From JBKEDC01 sp047972995 (lineage in GTDB: Bacteria; Bacteroidota; Bacteroidia; Bacteroidales; Prolixibacteraceae), in the NCBI GenBank assembly GCA_047972995.1, contig JBKEBD010000028.1, positions 4,231 through 68,230 on the forward strand: 64,000 bases of DNA, written 5' to 3'. The translations under genes were made by a program, and so were the position numbers. The notes under the pieces were generated by a model that saw nothing but the letters and a program-made list of their open reading frames with translations, ran no database searches and had not been told where the DNA came from. Below are positions 17,423-25,984 of this stretch, one piece after another. Every line of letters starts with the position of its first letter. The stretch's first letter is position 1.

Positions 17423-19416
17423 AAGTTGTTTTTACAGGTTTGTACATTGCTAATGAGTTAGTGAAAGTAGGAGATACAGGATCATCAAATCAAGCCATTC
17501 TAAAGAATAATATTCAACTTGTTGATGAGATTGAACTAGATTATCATGACCGAAGCTTCATGCTCGAGGTTTCAGCTATGGACTATGCCAATATTCATAA
17601 ACTGAGATATTTTTATCGGCTAGATGGAGAGGAGTGGCTTGCTTTTTCTGGCAATGATATTAATTTTAATAAGCTCTCACAAGGGAGGTACACTGTAGAG
17701 GTGAAAGTACAAAGGGGAAGTTCACAGCAGCAGTCGGCTATTGTGAAATTGAAGTTGGTAATTCATCCTCCAATTTTGCTTTCTAATGGGGCGATATAGC
17801 TTTATGTTATTCTCATAGTAGTATTTGTAGTTTGGGTAGTTCAAGCCAATGAAAAGAAGCATAAAGAAGAATTAGAAGACCAAAAACAGCGTCTAGAAAT
17901 AGCTCGTTTGCAAGAACTGGATAAAGAAAAGATGACTTTTTTTACCAACCTTAGCCACGATCTAAAAACACCTTTGTCTTTGATTATTTCTCCACTTGAA
18001 AAGATGATTCCAACAAAATCAGATAGCAATGAGAAACAAGAATTGGAGATGATGCACCGTAATGCTAAGCTTTTACTTAATGAGGTAGAGCAGCTTCTTG
18101 ATGTGCGGAAACTAGACAGTGGGCAATCTCTGATTTGTTTGGCTCATGGTAATCTCACAGAGTTTGTTAGTGAAGTGTGTGCCGATTTCTTTTCCTTTGC
18201 AGAAAGTAAAGGAGTATCTCTCGATATTATTGAAGAGTCAAAAGTGATAGAAATGGATTTTGACCAAAAAAAGATTCGTCGTATTATGCAAAATTTACTA
18301 TCGAATGCTTTTAAATATAATATTAAAGAGGGTAAGGTAGAGGTGCGCATTGGGCAACTTTTTGAAGACAAGCAAAGCTTTGCTCGCATTGAAGTGACAG
18401 ACACATGCATCGGAATTGCAGATGAACATAAAACTAAGATCTTCAATCGTTTTTTTCAAACCAATCACACATCAACTCGAATGGGAAGTGGAATTGGGTT
18501 GAATGTGGTGCAAGATTATGTGCAGATGCACCATGGTAATGTGAAAGTTCATGACAATAAACCACAGGGTACGCGTATTGTGGTGTTACTACCGATTCAT
18601 TCACAATATCAACGCACAATCAAGTTAGAGCCTTCAAAAGTAAAAGAGGATAATGAGAATACACCGATTGATTCTAATCAGAAAGCAGTGTTAGTGGTAG
18701 AAGATAATGCTGATTTTAGGTTGTTCCTATCAAATAGTCTACGTGAAGAATATACTATTTTTGAAGCTGAGAATGGAGCAGTAGCATTAACTATTTTAAA
18801 TGCACAAAAGATTGATTTGGTACTTACGGACTTGATGATGCCAAAAATGAATGGTTTAGAACTTTGCTACGCCATGAAGTTATCAGATACACTGAAACAT
18901 ATTCCAATTGTAATGCTTTCAGCTCAGAATGCTAGAGAGCAAATTGTAGAAGGTTTAAATAATGGGGCTGATGATTATTTAACAAAACCCTTTAATGTTG
19001 ATATACTCCTTATTAGGGTGAAAAAGCTTTTGAGTTGGACAGAAAATAATGTACACACCAAAAGATCGTATCAAGTTACACCTAGTGATATTACGGTGAA
19101 TAGTCTTGACGAAGAACTAGTGCAAAAAGCAATTGAGATTGTAGAACGAGAGATTGCGCAAACAGAGTTTAATGTAAAACAATTGAGTGTGGAGCTTGGT
19201 ATGAGCCGAGGACATTTGTATAGAAAACTGACTGTAATTACGGGGAAAACACCAGTTGAGTTTATTCGCATTATTCGTATCAAGCGAGGTATGCAGTATT
19301 TGCAACAAGAAACAGGCTGTGTGTTGGAAATAGCGCATAGTGTCGGGCTATCGCCAAAGATGTTTTCAAAGTATTTCAAAGAAGAGTTTGGAGTATATTC
19401 ATCTGAATACAAGTAA
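17380..19416 (+). pseudogene. Hybrid two-component regulator (HTCS) of the mannan locus, N-terminal half deleted
   Basis: HTCS proteins sense oligosaccharides in the periplasm and switch on polysaccharide loci. What remains begins at the Y_Y_Y domain (RYFYRLDGEEWLAFSG). A transmembrane segment (LYVILIVVFVVWVV) follows, then HisKA (NLSHDLKTPLSL), HATPase (GSGIGLNVVQDY), a receiver (LVVEDNADF, LTDLMMPKMNG, DDYLTKPF) and a C-terminal AraC-type helix-turn-helix. The sensor propeller, about half the normal length, is gone. A TAG at 17797-17799, where TGG is expected, interrupts the frame just before the membrane helix. The G1 box reads DTCIGI instead of DTGIGI. It is divergent from the GH26 remnant, and one deletion can explain both truncations. 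Confidence 0.85.
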
Positions 19417-19472
19417 ACTATGGAATAAGTGTTTTGAAATTTAACAATCAAGAACCTCAAACCTGATCACAA

Positions 19473-19508
19473 AAAAACTCCAGATAAGCAGTGCCTATCT
19501 GGAGTTTT
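19473..19508. terminator. Bidirectional terminator between HTCS remnant and infB
   Basis: AAAACTCCAGATA pairs with TATCTGGAGTTTT around a 9-base loop, with A and T runs on either side. Confidence 0.85.
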
Positions 19509-19536
19509 AAATATGAGTTGAGTATTAATTCCAAAC

Positions 19537-22467
19537 TTATAGTTTTCTTTCTACTTCTACTTCGTGGAAACATTCGATGAAATCACCCACTTTAATGTCG
19601 TTGTATCCATCAATGTTCATACCACATTCATAGCCTTTGGCTACTTCTTTCACATCGTCTTTGAAGCGCTTTAGAGCTCCTAGCTGTCCTGTGTAGATAA
19701 CAATGCCATCGCGGATTAGGCGTACTTTGTGTTTCGATGAACGGAAGAATTTACCATCACGCACAATACAACCTGCTATTGTTCCCACTTTGGTGATCTT
19801 GAACGTTTCCATAATTTCGGCTGTACCCAAGATTTCTTCTTTGATATCTGGAGAAAGCATGCCTTCCATAGCTGTTTTGATTTCTTCAATGGCATCGTAG
19901 ATGATAGAGTACATACGGATATCTACTTCTTCTTTTTCAGCTAAGCCACGAGCTTGAACCGTAGGACGAACTTGGAAACCAACTACAATGGCATCAGAAG
20001 CCGTTGCAAGCATAACATCTGATTCAGAAATTGCACCTACTGCTTTGTGAATTACATTCACTTGAATTTCTGGAGTAGATAGTTTGATTAATGAGTCAGA
20101 CAATGCTTCGATGGAACCGTCCACGTCACCTTTCACAATCAAGTTCAATTCTTGGAAGTTACCCAACGCAATACGACGACCAATTTCATCGAGCGTAATG
20201 TGTTTCTGTGTTCTCAAGCCTTGCTCACGAGCCAATTGCTCACGTTTGTTAGCAATTTGGCGTGCTTCGCTTAATTCATCAAGTGTATTGAATTTATCAC
20301 CCGCTTGAGGTGCACCATTCAATCCTAAGATGATTACTGGCTCTGCAGGACCTGCGCTATCAACACGTTGGTTACGTTCATTGAACATCGCTTTCACGTG
20401 TCCGAAATACTGACCTGCTAAGACAATGTCACCTTGTTTTAAAGTTCCATTTTCAACAAGCACGGTGGCTACATAACCACGACCTTTGTCTAATGAAGAT
20501 TCAATGATTGTACCAACAGCACGTTTTTCATCATTAGCTTTTAGGTCAAGCATTTCAGCTTCTAGAAGCACTTTTTCAAGTAGTTCTTCAATGTTTAAAC
20601 CTTGTTTTGCTGAAATATCTTGCGATTGATATTTACCACCCCATTCTTCAACAAGGTAGTTAAGGTTTGCAAGACCTTCTTTTATGCGGTCAGGATTAGC
20701 TCCCGGTTTATCAATTTTGTTGATAGCAAACACAATAGGTACACCCGCAGCTTGCGCGTGGTTGATAGCCTCTTTCGTTTGTGGCATGATGTCATCATCG
20801 GCTGCTACAATAATAATAGCAATATCGGTAATTTGAGCACCACGAGCACGCATAGCGGTAAAGGCTTCGTGACCTGGAGTATCTAAGAATGTAATGTGTT
20901 TACCACTATCGAGTGTTACATTGTATGCACCGATGTGCTGTGTGATACCACCAGCTTCACCTGCAATAACGTTTGCTTGACGAATGTAGTCGAGCAATGA
21001 TGTTTTACCGTGGTCAACGTGTCCCATTACCGTAACGATTGGAGCTCTTTCGTGCACTTCGTCAGGGCGGTCGTCAGTATCCTCAATGGCATCTAGAATT
21101 TCTGCACTTACGAATTCCACTTTGAAACCAAATTCTTCAGCTACAAGCTGCATGGTTTCAGCATCTAATCGTTGGTTGATTGATACGAATAGACCAAGAC
21201 TCATACAAGAACCGATAACCTGATTCACGCCAACTTCCATCATCGATGCTAGTTCGGCAACGGTTACGAACTCGGTAACTTTCAAGATACTTTGTTCTGC
21301 TTGTTCTTTTGCACGTGCTGCATCTGCTCTTTCTGCTGCAGCATCACGCTTGTCTCTACGGTATTTAGCTCCTTTACCTTTGGTTTTGTTACCGCTAGTA
21401 AGTCTTGCTAGTGTATCTTTAATTTGTTGTTGTACTTCTTCTTCAGTAACCTCAGCCTTTTCAGGGCGTTTTTTCCTGTTGTTTGGATTCGCTTTGCGGT
21501 TTTGGTTAGGACGAGAGTTTGGATTCTGACGGTTTGGTCTGTTTCCTCCTCCGGCATTATTACCACCTGCATTTGCTGTTCCAGGCTTGTTTGCATCAGT
21601 TTCAGGCGTGTCTTTTTTAATGCGACGACGCTTTTTCTTGTTTTGAGCATTAGCACCAGCGCCTTTGGCTGCAGGTTTTTTTTTCTCGGGAAGTTCAATT
21701 TTACCCAATACTTTAGGACCATTTAGCTTTTGAACAACAGTTCCAATAAATTCTTCTTTTGGAGCTTCAGTGCTAGGAGTAGCTTTTGTTTCCACCTTAG
21801 GAGTTTCTGTTTTTACTACTTTAGGAGCTACTGCTGGTTTCGGAGCTTTAGCCTTTGCTTTACGCTCTTCTTGGCGTTCTGCACGAGTTTTTTTGTCGGG
21901 ACGTGTTTTTTGGTTTAAAGAATCTAAATCGATTCTACCAAGCACACGAGGTCCGTCGCCATCTTGCTCTTTTGATTCTGTTACTGGAGTCACCACTTTT
22001 GGAGCGGGACTTTCTTTTTTTGCTTCAGCTTTAGGTTCAGCTACTTTTTTAGGAGCATCTAAATCTACCTTGCCTACCACTTTTGGAGTGGGGATTGGTT
22101 TAACTTCAGTTTTTACCTCGTCAACCTTTGGTGTAGCTTTAGTTTTTGATGGGCTGGCACTGTGGTCTTTAATTCTGATCTCCTCAACCTCTTTTTTAGG
22201 CGAAGCTTTTTCTGTTTTTACATCATCTAAGCTTACGTCACCTTGAGGTTTCGGACGAAGATTAATCTTTTCTGATTCTTTTTTCAGACTACTATCTGCT
22301 TTGTATTCTTTTTCAAGAAGCTGATAGGCATCTGCTGAGATTTTAGCATTAGGATTGCTTTCCACCTCGAAGCCTTTTTTATCTAAAAATTCGACTACGG
22401 TAGATAATCCTACGTTAAACTCTTTTGCAACCTTCGCAAGTCGCATATTTTTATTGCCAACTGTCAT
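19537..22467 (-). CDS. infB: Translation initiation factor IF-2
   Basis: IF-2 is the GTPase that brings initiator tRNA to the 30S subunit. The 976-residue protein has an IF2-N domain (residues 1-52), then about 330 residues of low-complexity Lys/Pro/Ala/Asn-rich linker, a second IF2-N motif (about 395-450), the G domain with GHVDHGKT at 482-489, DTPGHEAF and NKIDKPGAN, and the C-terminal tRNA-binding domains. The linker contains three copies of a PKVLGKIDL-like motif near residues 128, 173 and 251, a feature of Bacteroidota IF-2. It is the last gene of rimP-nusA-infB. A small hairpin (22496-22509) with GAGGC/GCCTC arms lies in its leader. Confidence 0.98.
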   Translation of the reverse strand: MTVGNKNMRLAKVAKEFNVGLSTVVEFLDKKGFEVESNPNAKISADAYQLLEKEYKADSSLKKESEKINLRPKPQGDVSLDDVKTEKASPKKEVEEIRIKDHSASPSKTKATPKVDEVKTEVKPIPTPKVVGKVDLDAPKKVAEPKAEAKKESPAPKVVTPVTESKEQDGDGPRVLGRIDLDSLNQKTRPDKKTRAERQEERKAKAKAPKPAVAPKVVKTETPKVETKATPSTEAPKEEFIGTVVQKLNGPKVLGKIELPEKKKPAAKGAGANAQNKKKRRRIKKDTPETDANKPGTANAGGNNAGGGNRPNRQNPNSRPNQNRKANPNNRKKRPEKAEVTEEEVQQQIKDTLARLTSGNKTKGKGAKYRRDKRDAAAERADAARAKEQAEQSILKVTEFVTVAELASMMEVGVNQVIGSCMSLGLFVSINQRLDAETMQLVAEEFGFKVEFVSAEILDAIEDTDDRPDEVHERAPIVTVMGHVDHGKTSLLDYIRQANVIAGEAGGITQHIGAYNVTLDSGKHITFLDTPGHEAFTAMRARGAQITDIAIIIVAADDDIMPQTKEAINHAQAAGVPIVFAINKIDKPGANPDRIKEGLANLNYLVEEWGGKYQSQDISAKQGLNIEELLEKVLLEAEMLDLKANDEKRAVGTIIESSLDKGRGYVATVLVENGTLKQGDIVLAGQYFGHVKAMFNERNQRVDSAGPAEPVIILGLNGAPQAGDKFNTLDELSEARQIANKREQLAREQGLRTQKHITLDEIGRRIALGNFQELNLIVKGDVDGSIEALSDSLIKLSTPEIQVNVIHKAVGAISESDVMLATASDAIVVGFQVRPTVQARGLAEKEEVDIRMYSIIYDAIEEIKTAMEGMLSPDIKEEILGTAEIMETFKITKVGTIAGCIVRDGKFFRSSKHKVRLIRDGIVIYTGQLGALKRFKDDVKEVAKGYECGMNIDGYNDIKVGDFIECFHEVEVERKL

Positions 22468-22638
22468 AAAACTATTACTATTCTTTGTGGTCCACGAGGC
22501 TTCAGCCTCAATATTGCTACAATTTTACTGAATTTATCTAAAAAAACTGGTATTCACACCTTAAGTTTAACTGCAATTTTGCATTTAGAGTCATTTTTAA
22601 GGTTCGTATTTCGACTAAGAAAACGAAAAGTTTGATTT

Positions 22639-23874
22639 TTATTCGAATTCAGCTTTTAAAATTTCCAATACATCAGCAATGGTTTCCTCTTCCAAATCGG
22701 TGCGGCGAACAAGGTCCTCCAATCCGATTGTTAATACGTCTTTTGCAGTGTCGCAACCCACGGCTTTAAGCTCGTCGATTACCCATGCTTCGATTTCATC
22801 GCTGAATTCATCTAAGTTCACATCTTCGTCTTCTGCAGTAATGTCGCGTTGAACTTCAAGTTCATAGCCTGTCAAACGACCTGCTAAGCGAATGTTCAAA
22901 CCACCTTTACCAATTGCCAACGACACTTCTTTTGAGGGAAGGTAGATGTATGCGGTTTTATTTTCTTCGTCAATCTTGATAGATTGAATTTTTGCAGGAC
23001 TTAGTGCACGTTGAATATAAAGTTGCGTATTTGCCGAGTAATTAATTACATCGATATTTTCATTACGCAATTCACGCACGATACCATGGATACGTGATCC
23101 TTTAACACCTACACAAGCTCCTACAGGGTCGATACGCTCGTCGTAAGATTCAACGGCAATTTTTGCACGATCACCAGGTTCGCGAACAATATTTTTGATG
23201 GTGATTAATCCATCGAAGATTTCAGGTACTTCTAACTCGAACAAACGCTCAAGAAATGCTGGAGAAGTACGAGAAAGAATAATGTTAGGATTATTATTAC
23301 GCATCTCTACTTTGTACACTACCGCACGCACGGTGTCACCTTTGCGGAAGAAGTCGGAAGGGATTTGGTGTGCTTTTGGAAGCAACAACTCATTTCCTTC
23401 ATCATCAACGATAAGGATTTCACGTTTCCAGATCTGATATACTTCACCAGCTACGATTTCACCTACTTTATCTTGATATTTTTTGCTTAGTTCGTGTTTC
23501 TCACGCTCTAAGATTCGGCTAGCCAAACTTTGACGTAAGTTCAAAATATCGCGACGACCAAAGTCGGCCAATTTAATTTCATCGGTTACCTCTTCGCCTA
23601 CTTCAAAATCTTCATCAATTTTGCGGGCTTCGGTTAGTGTGATTTCGAAGTTGGGATCTGTAATTTCATCATCAGGCACAATGGTTCGCTCACGGAATAT
23701 CTGTAAATCACCTTTATCAGGGTTTACAATCACTTCAATGTGATCGGCTGTTCCGTAAGTTTTCTCCAGAACATTCAAAAACACATCTTTCAATACACCC
23801 ATCATTGTTGGGCGGTCAATATTTTTCAGTTCCTTAAATTCGGAAAAGTTTTCGATAAGATTCATACCATCCAT
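22639..23874 (-). CDS. nusA: Transcription termination/antitermination factor NusA
   Basis: NusA binds RNA polymerase and controls pausing, termination and antitermination. The 411-residue protein has the N-terminal RNAP-binding domain (FSEFKELKNIDRPTMM), an S1 domain (GEIVAGEVYQIW), two KH domains (VGACVGVKGSRIH and AIGKGGLNIRLA) and an acidic C-terminal helical tail. The start could be Met1 or Met4 (MNLIENF); the first is used. The gene is 13 bp downstream of rimP and 171 bp upstream of infB on the same strand, the classical order. Length is normal for the phylum. Confidence 0.97.
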   Translation of the reverse strand: MDGMNLIENFSEFKELKNIDRPTMMGVLKDVFLNVLEKTYGTADHIEVIVNPDKGDLQIFRERTIVPDDEITDPNFEITLTEARKIDEDFEVGEEVTDEIKLADFGRRDILNLRQSLASRILEREKHELSKKYQDKVGEIVAGEVYQIWKREILIVDDEGNELLLPKAHQIPSDFFRKGDTVRAVVYKVEMRNNNPNIILSRTSPAFLERLFELEVPEIFDGLITIKNIVREPGDRAKIAVESYDERIDPVGACVGVKGSRIHGIVRELRNENIDVINYSANTQLYIQRALSPAKIQSIKIDEENKTAYIYLPSKEVSLAIGKGGLNIRLAGRLTGYELEVQRDITAEDEDVNLDEFSDEIEAWVIDELKAVGCDTAKDVLTIGLEDLVRRTDLEEETIADVLEILKAEFE

Positions 23875-23887
23875 CTTGTCTATCTTT

Positions 23888-24349
23888 TTAGAATTTTATA
23901 ATGTTTTTCACTGTCTTAGCTTCATCGAAGCTTACTTGTTGCGTTTCCACCACAAGCTCTTTTTTCTTTTTACCTTCTAACTTTACTTTTTTATTAACCT
24001 CTAGTTCGAAACTTGTTTCATTCACGGATTTGATGATACCTTCTTCTTTCGAACCATCAGTTTTTACCACTTCCACCTCGCGATCGATGTTCTTTACATA
24101 TTGGCGATAAACTTTGAGTGGCTGCCCTAATCCCGCAGAGGACACTTGCAATTCGAAGTCTTCTTCATCTCTGTCGAGCACTTCTTCAATGGCTTTGCTC
24201 AGTTTAATACAGCTGTCAATGCTAATACCATCTTCGCTATCAATAACTACCTCAATCTTGTTTGATGCCGACACCGACACTTCAACCAAAAATTGCTCAT
24301 TGCTTAAGAAATCTTCCGCAATTTGCGCTATTTTACTTTTCTCAATCAT
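23888..24349 (-). CDS. rimP: Ribosome maturation factor RimP
   Basis: RimP helps mature the 30S ribosomal subunit. The 153-residue protein has the alpha/beta N-terminal domain with VEVSVSASNKIEVVIDSEDG and SIDSCIKLSKAIEE, the SSAGLGQPLKVYRQYVK motif (family consensus SSPGL-PL), and a C-terminal Sm-like barrel. It is the first gene of rimP-nusA-infB. A good promoter at 24419-24450 lies upstream, and a GC-rich hairpin stands in the leader only 11 bases before the start codon. Confidence 0.93.
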   Translation of the reverse strand: MIEKSKIAQIAEDFLSNEQFLVEVSVSASNKIEVVIDSEDGISIDSCIKLSKAIEEVLDRDEEDFELQVSSAGLGQPLKVYRQYVKNIDREVEVVKTDGSKEEGIIKSVNETSFELEVNKKVKLEGKKKKELVVETQQVSFDEAKTVKNIIKF

Positions 24350-24360
24350 AGTATGATATA

Positions 24361-24391
24361 AATAAAATAGGGGACTAAAACAAGTCCCCTA
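24361..24391 (-). terminator. Hairpin ending the GH43 transcript and standing in the rimP leader
   Basis: On the minus strand TAGGGGACT pairs with AGTCCCCTA, followed by TTTTATTT. This has the form of an intrinsic terminator. It lies downstream of GH43 but also downstream of the rimP promoter, so it may attenuate the rimP operon. Confidence 0.65.
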
Positions 24392-24418
24392 CCTAATACG
24401 GTGTTCAAAATGTTGACG

Positions 24419-24450
24419 CAAAAATATATCAAATATTTGAATTTGGCAAA
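24419..24450 (-). promoter_or_regulatory. Promoter of the rimP-nusA-infB operon
   Basis: TTTG, exactly 20 bases, then TATTTTTG on the minus strand, a full consensus match. Transcription would start near 24411, giving a leader of about 60 bases that contains the 24361-24391 hairpin. Confidence 0.7.
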
Positions 24451-24456
24451 TTAGCC

Positions 24457-25434
24457 TTATTTTATTATTTGCGACACGCCTTCTTTCGTTTGTTCTACTT
24501 TTATGATTTGGCCATTTTTGTCATAGTATAGATAATCCACACAAACGCTTCGGCGATATGGTCCACCGGTGCTTGATGCGGCATTGTGGTAGAAGAAGTA
24601 ATCTTTGCCTTTGAAATGCACAATGGCTTGGTGGTTGGTGGGTGAATTAGGCACAGTGTCGTTAATTACACCTTGATATTCCCATGGTCCGGTGATACTT
24701 TTTGAAATTGAATATTCGGTGGTTGATGGATAATGCGCAGCATACGACAGGTAGTAAGTGTCGCCGCGTTTGTGAATCCAGGGTGCTTCGAAGAAGTTTT
24801 TGGCGTGAACGGTTTGAATAGCACCATCGGTTTCAATCATGTTGCTTTTTAGTTTCACATAGCGAGCTTCGTTCCACGAACCCCAATACATATATACTTG
24901 TCCATCGTCGTCAACATAAACTGCTGGGTCAATGTCTAGCACAATAGAATTGCTAGCCGTGTCGGCAACAAGGGGTGCACCAATAGCATCTTTGTAAGGA
25001 CCCATAGGGTGGTCTGCCACAGCCACACCAATGGCGAAGCCTTCGTGCTTGATAAGTGCGGTATCTTTGGGAATTACAGGGACATACCACCAGAATTTTC
25101 CGTTGTTTTCCACGCAGTGACCAGCGAATGCACTTCGGTCTGCCCATTCAAAATCGGCAACCTCAAGAATAGCACCATGGTTTTCCCAATCTACCATGTT
25201 GGTGGTAGAGAAACCATACCATTTATGCATGATGAATGCGTTAACACCAGGTTCAGCTTCGTCGGAACCGGTGAATAAATAAAGCGTGTCGTTGTGCACT
25301 AATACCGCAGGGTCGGCAGTGAGTGGCGAGTCGTAGATAGGGTTGCCACAAGTGGCGACTTCTTTTTTAGTTCCTGTGCAAGCCGATAGGGCAGTGAAAA
25401 AGATTAATACGTAAAATAATGTTTTTTTAGTCAT
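24457..25434 (-). CDS. GH43 family glycosidase, lipoprotein
   Basis: GH43 enzymes are inverting arabinofuranosidases or xylosidases with a five-bladed beta-propeller. The 325-residue protein has a lipobox ending at the Cys of FTALSACTG. The three catalytic acids fit DPAVLV (base Asp near residue 41), VLDIDPAVYVDDDG (pKa-tuning Asp) and NFFEAPWIHK (acid Glu). The gene is transcribed alone from its own promoter at 25468-25499. It is separate from the mannan locus, with three housekeeping genes between them, and shows no lesion. The substrate cannot be told from sequence. Confidence 0.88.
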   Translation of the reverse strand: MTKKTLFYVLIFFTALSACTGTKKEVATCGNPIYDSPLTADPAVLVHNDTLYLFTGSDEAEPGVNAFIMHKWYGFSTTNMVDWENHGAILEVADFEWADRSAFAGHCVENNGKFWWYVPVIPKDTALIKHEGFAIGVAVADHPMGPYKDAIGAPLVADTASNSIVLDIDPAVYVDDDGQVYMYWGSWNEARYVKLKSNMIETDGAIQTVHAKNFFEAPWIHKRGDTYYLSYAAHYPSTTEYSISKSITGPWEYQGVINDTVPNSPTNHQAIVHFKGKDYFFYHNAASSTGGPYRRSVCVDYLYYDKNGQIIKVEQTKEGVSQIIK

Positions 25435-25467
25435 CTTTTGTAGGTGTTAAGATTATAATTGAGTTAG

Positions 25468-25499
25468 CAAAAGTACGTTTTACCTTTTTTATCTCCAAG
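25468..25499 (-). promoter_or_regulatory. Promoter of the GH43 gene
   Basis: On the minus strand CTTG, 20 bases, then TACTTTTG, 33 bases upstream of the start codon. Confidence 0.65.
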
Positions 25500-25873
25500 A
25501 AAAGTAACGTAAACTCATTGGTGAAGTTAAATTGATTTGATTTTTAGAAGTTGTCGCGATTTTGATTTAATGCCTCCCGCACTTTGAGCGTACTGTGGGA
25601 CGGAATCAATAAAGTTGCGGACGAAAAGTTTAATTGAAGCCATTGTATTTTGGTGTAATTGAAGTTTGTTGTAAATTGATTACTTCGGCTGAGAGAATGT
25701 TTGAGCTTGTAGTTTTGTTTGGTGCAAGGTAAACTTTACGTGAGCAAGCACAAAAAAGTGCATGGATTTCTAGTTGCTATTTCGTTACTATAAATGCTTG
25801 TGAAATAGTCGTTTCAATCTAAAAAGCCTTGTGTAGGGGTGCTTGTTTCTTGTTTTTGATTGTTGCATTAAGA
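25500..25873. other. Intergenic stretch with no gene seen
   Basis: AT-rich DNA between the divergent GH43 and asnS promoters. No frame of convincing length, repeat or RNA structure was recognised. Confidence 0.5.
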
Positions 25874-25903
25874 TTGTACATTGCGGAATAAAAACTATTT
25901 TTG
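25874..25903 (+). promoter_or_regulatory. Promoter of asnS
   Basis: TTG, 19 bases, then TATTTTTG. The predicted start near 25910 gives a leader of about 75 bases. Confidence 0.7.
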
Positions 25904-25937
25904 CACTATAAATAGCTAAGAATTTCAAACAGAAAAG

Positions 25938-25960
25938 GAGCCAATCTTCAAGATTGGCTC
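25938..25960 (+). promoter_or_regulatory. Perfect hairpin in the asnS leader
   Basis: GAGCCAATCT and AGATTGGCTC form a 10-bp perfect stem with a 3-base loop, ending 24 bases before the asnS start. No T run follows on the plus strand, so it is not a standard terminator. It could affect translation or message stability. Confidence 0.5.
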
Positions 25961-25984
25961 GCCTGCAATTATTTAATAACAAAT

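Noticed and set aside
8893..17799. Stop-codon reassignment (TAG or TAA read as an amino acid)
   Set aside because: The stops would have to replace Gln in one gene and Trp in others, frameshifts are also present, and intact neighbours use TAG and TAA as normal stops.
25910..25984. T-box leader for asnS
   Set aside because: No T-box consensus and no terminator/antiterminator pair; only a simple hairpin is present.
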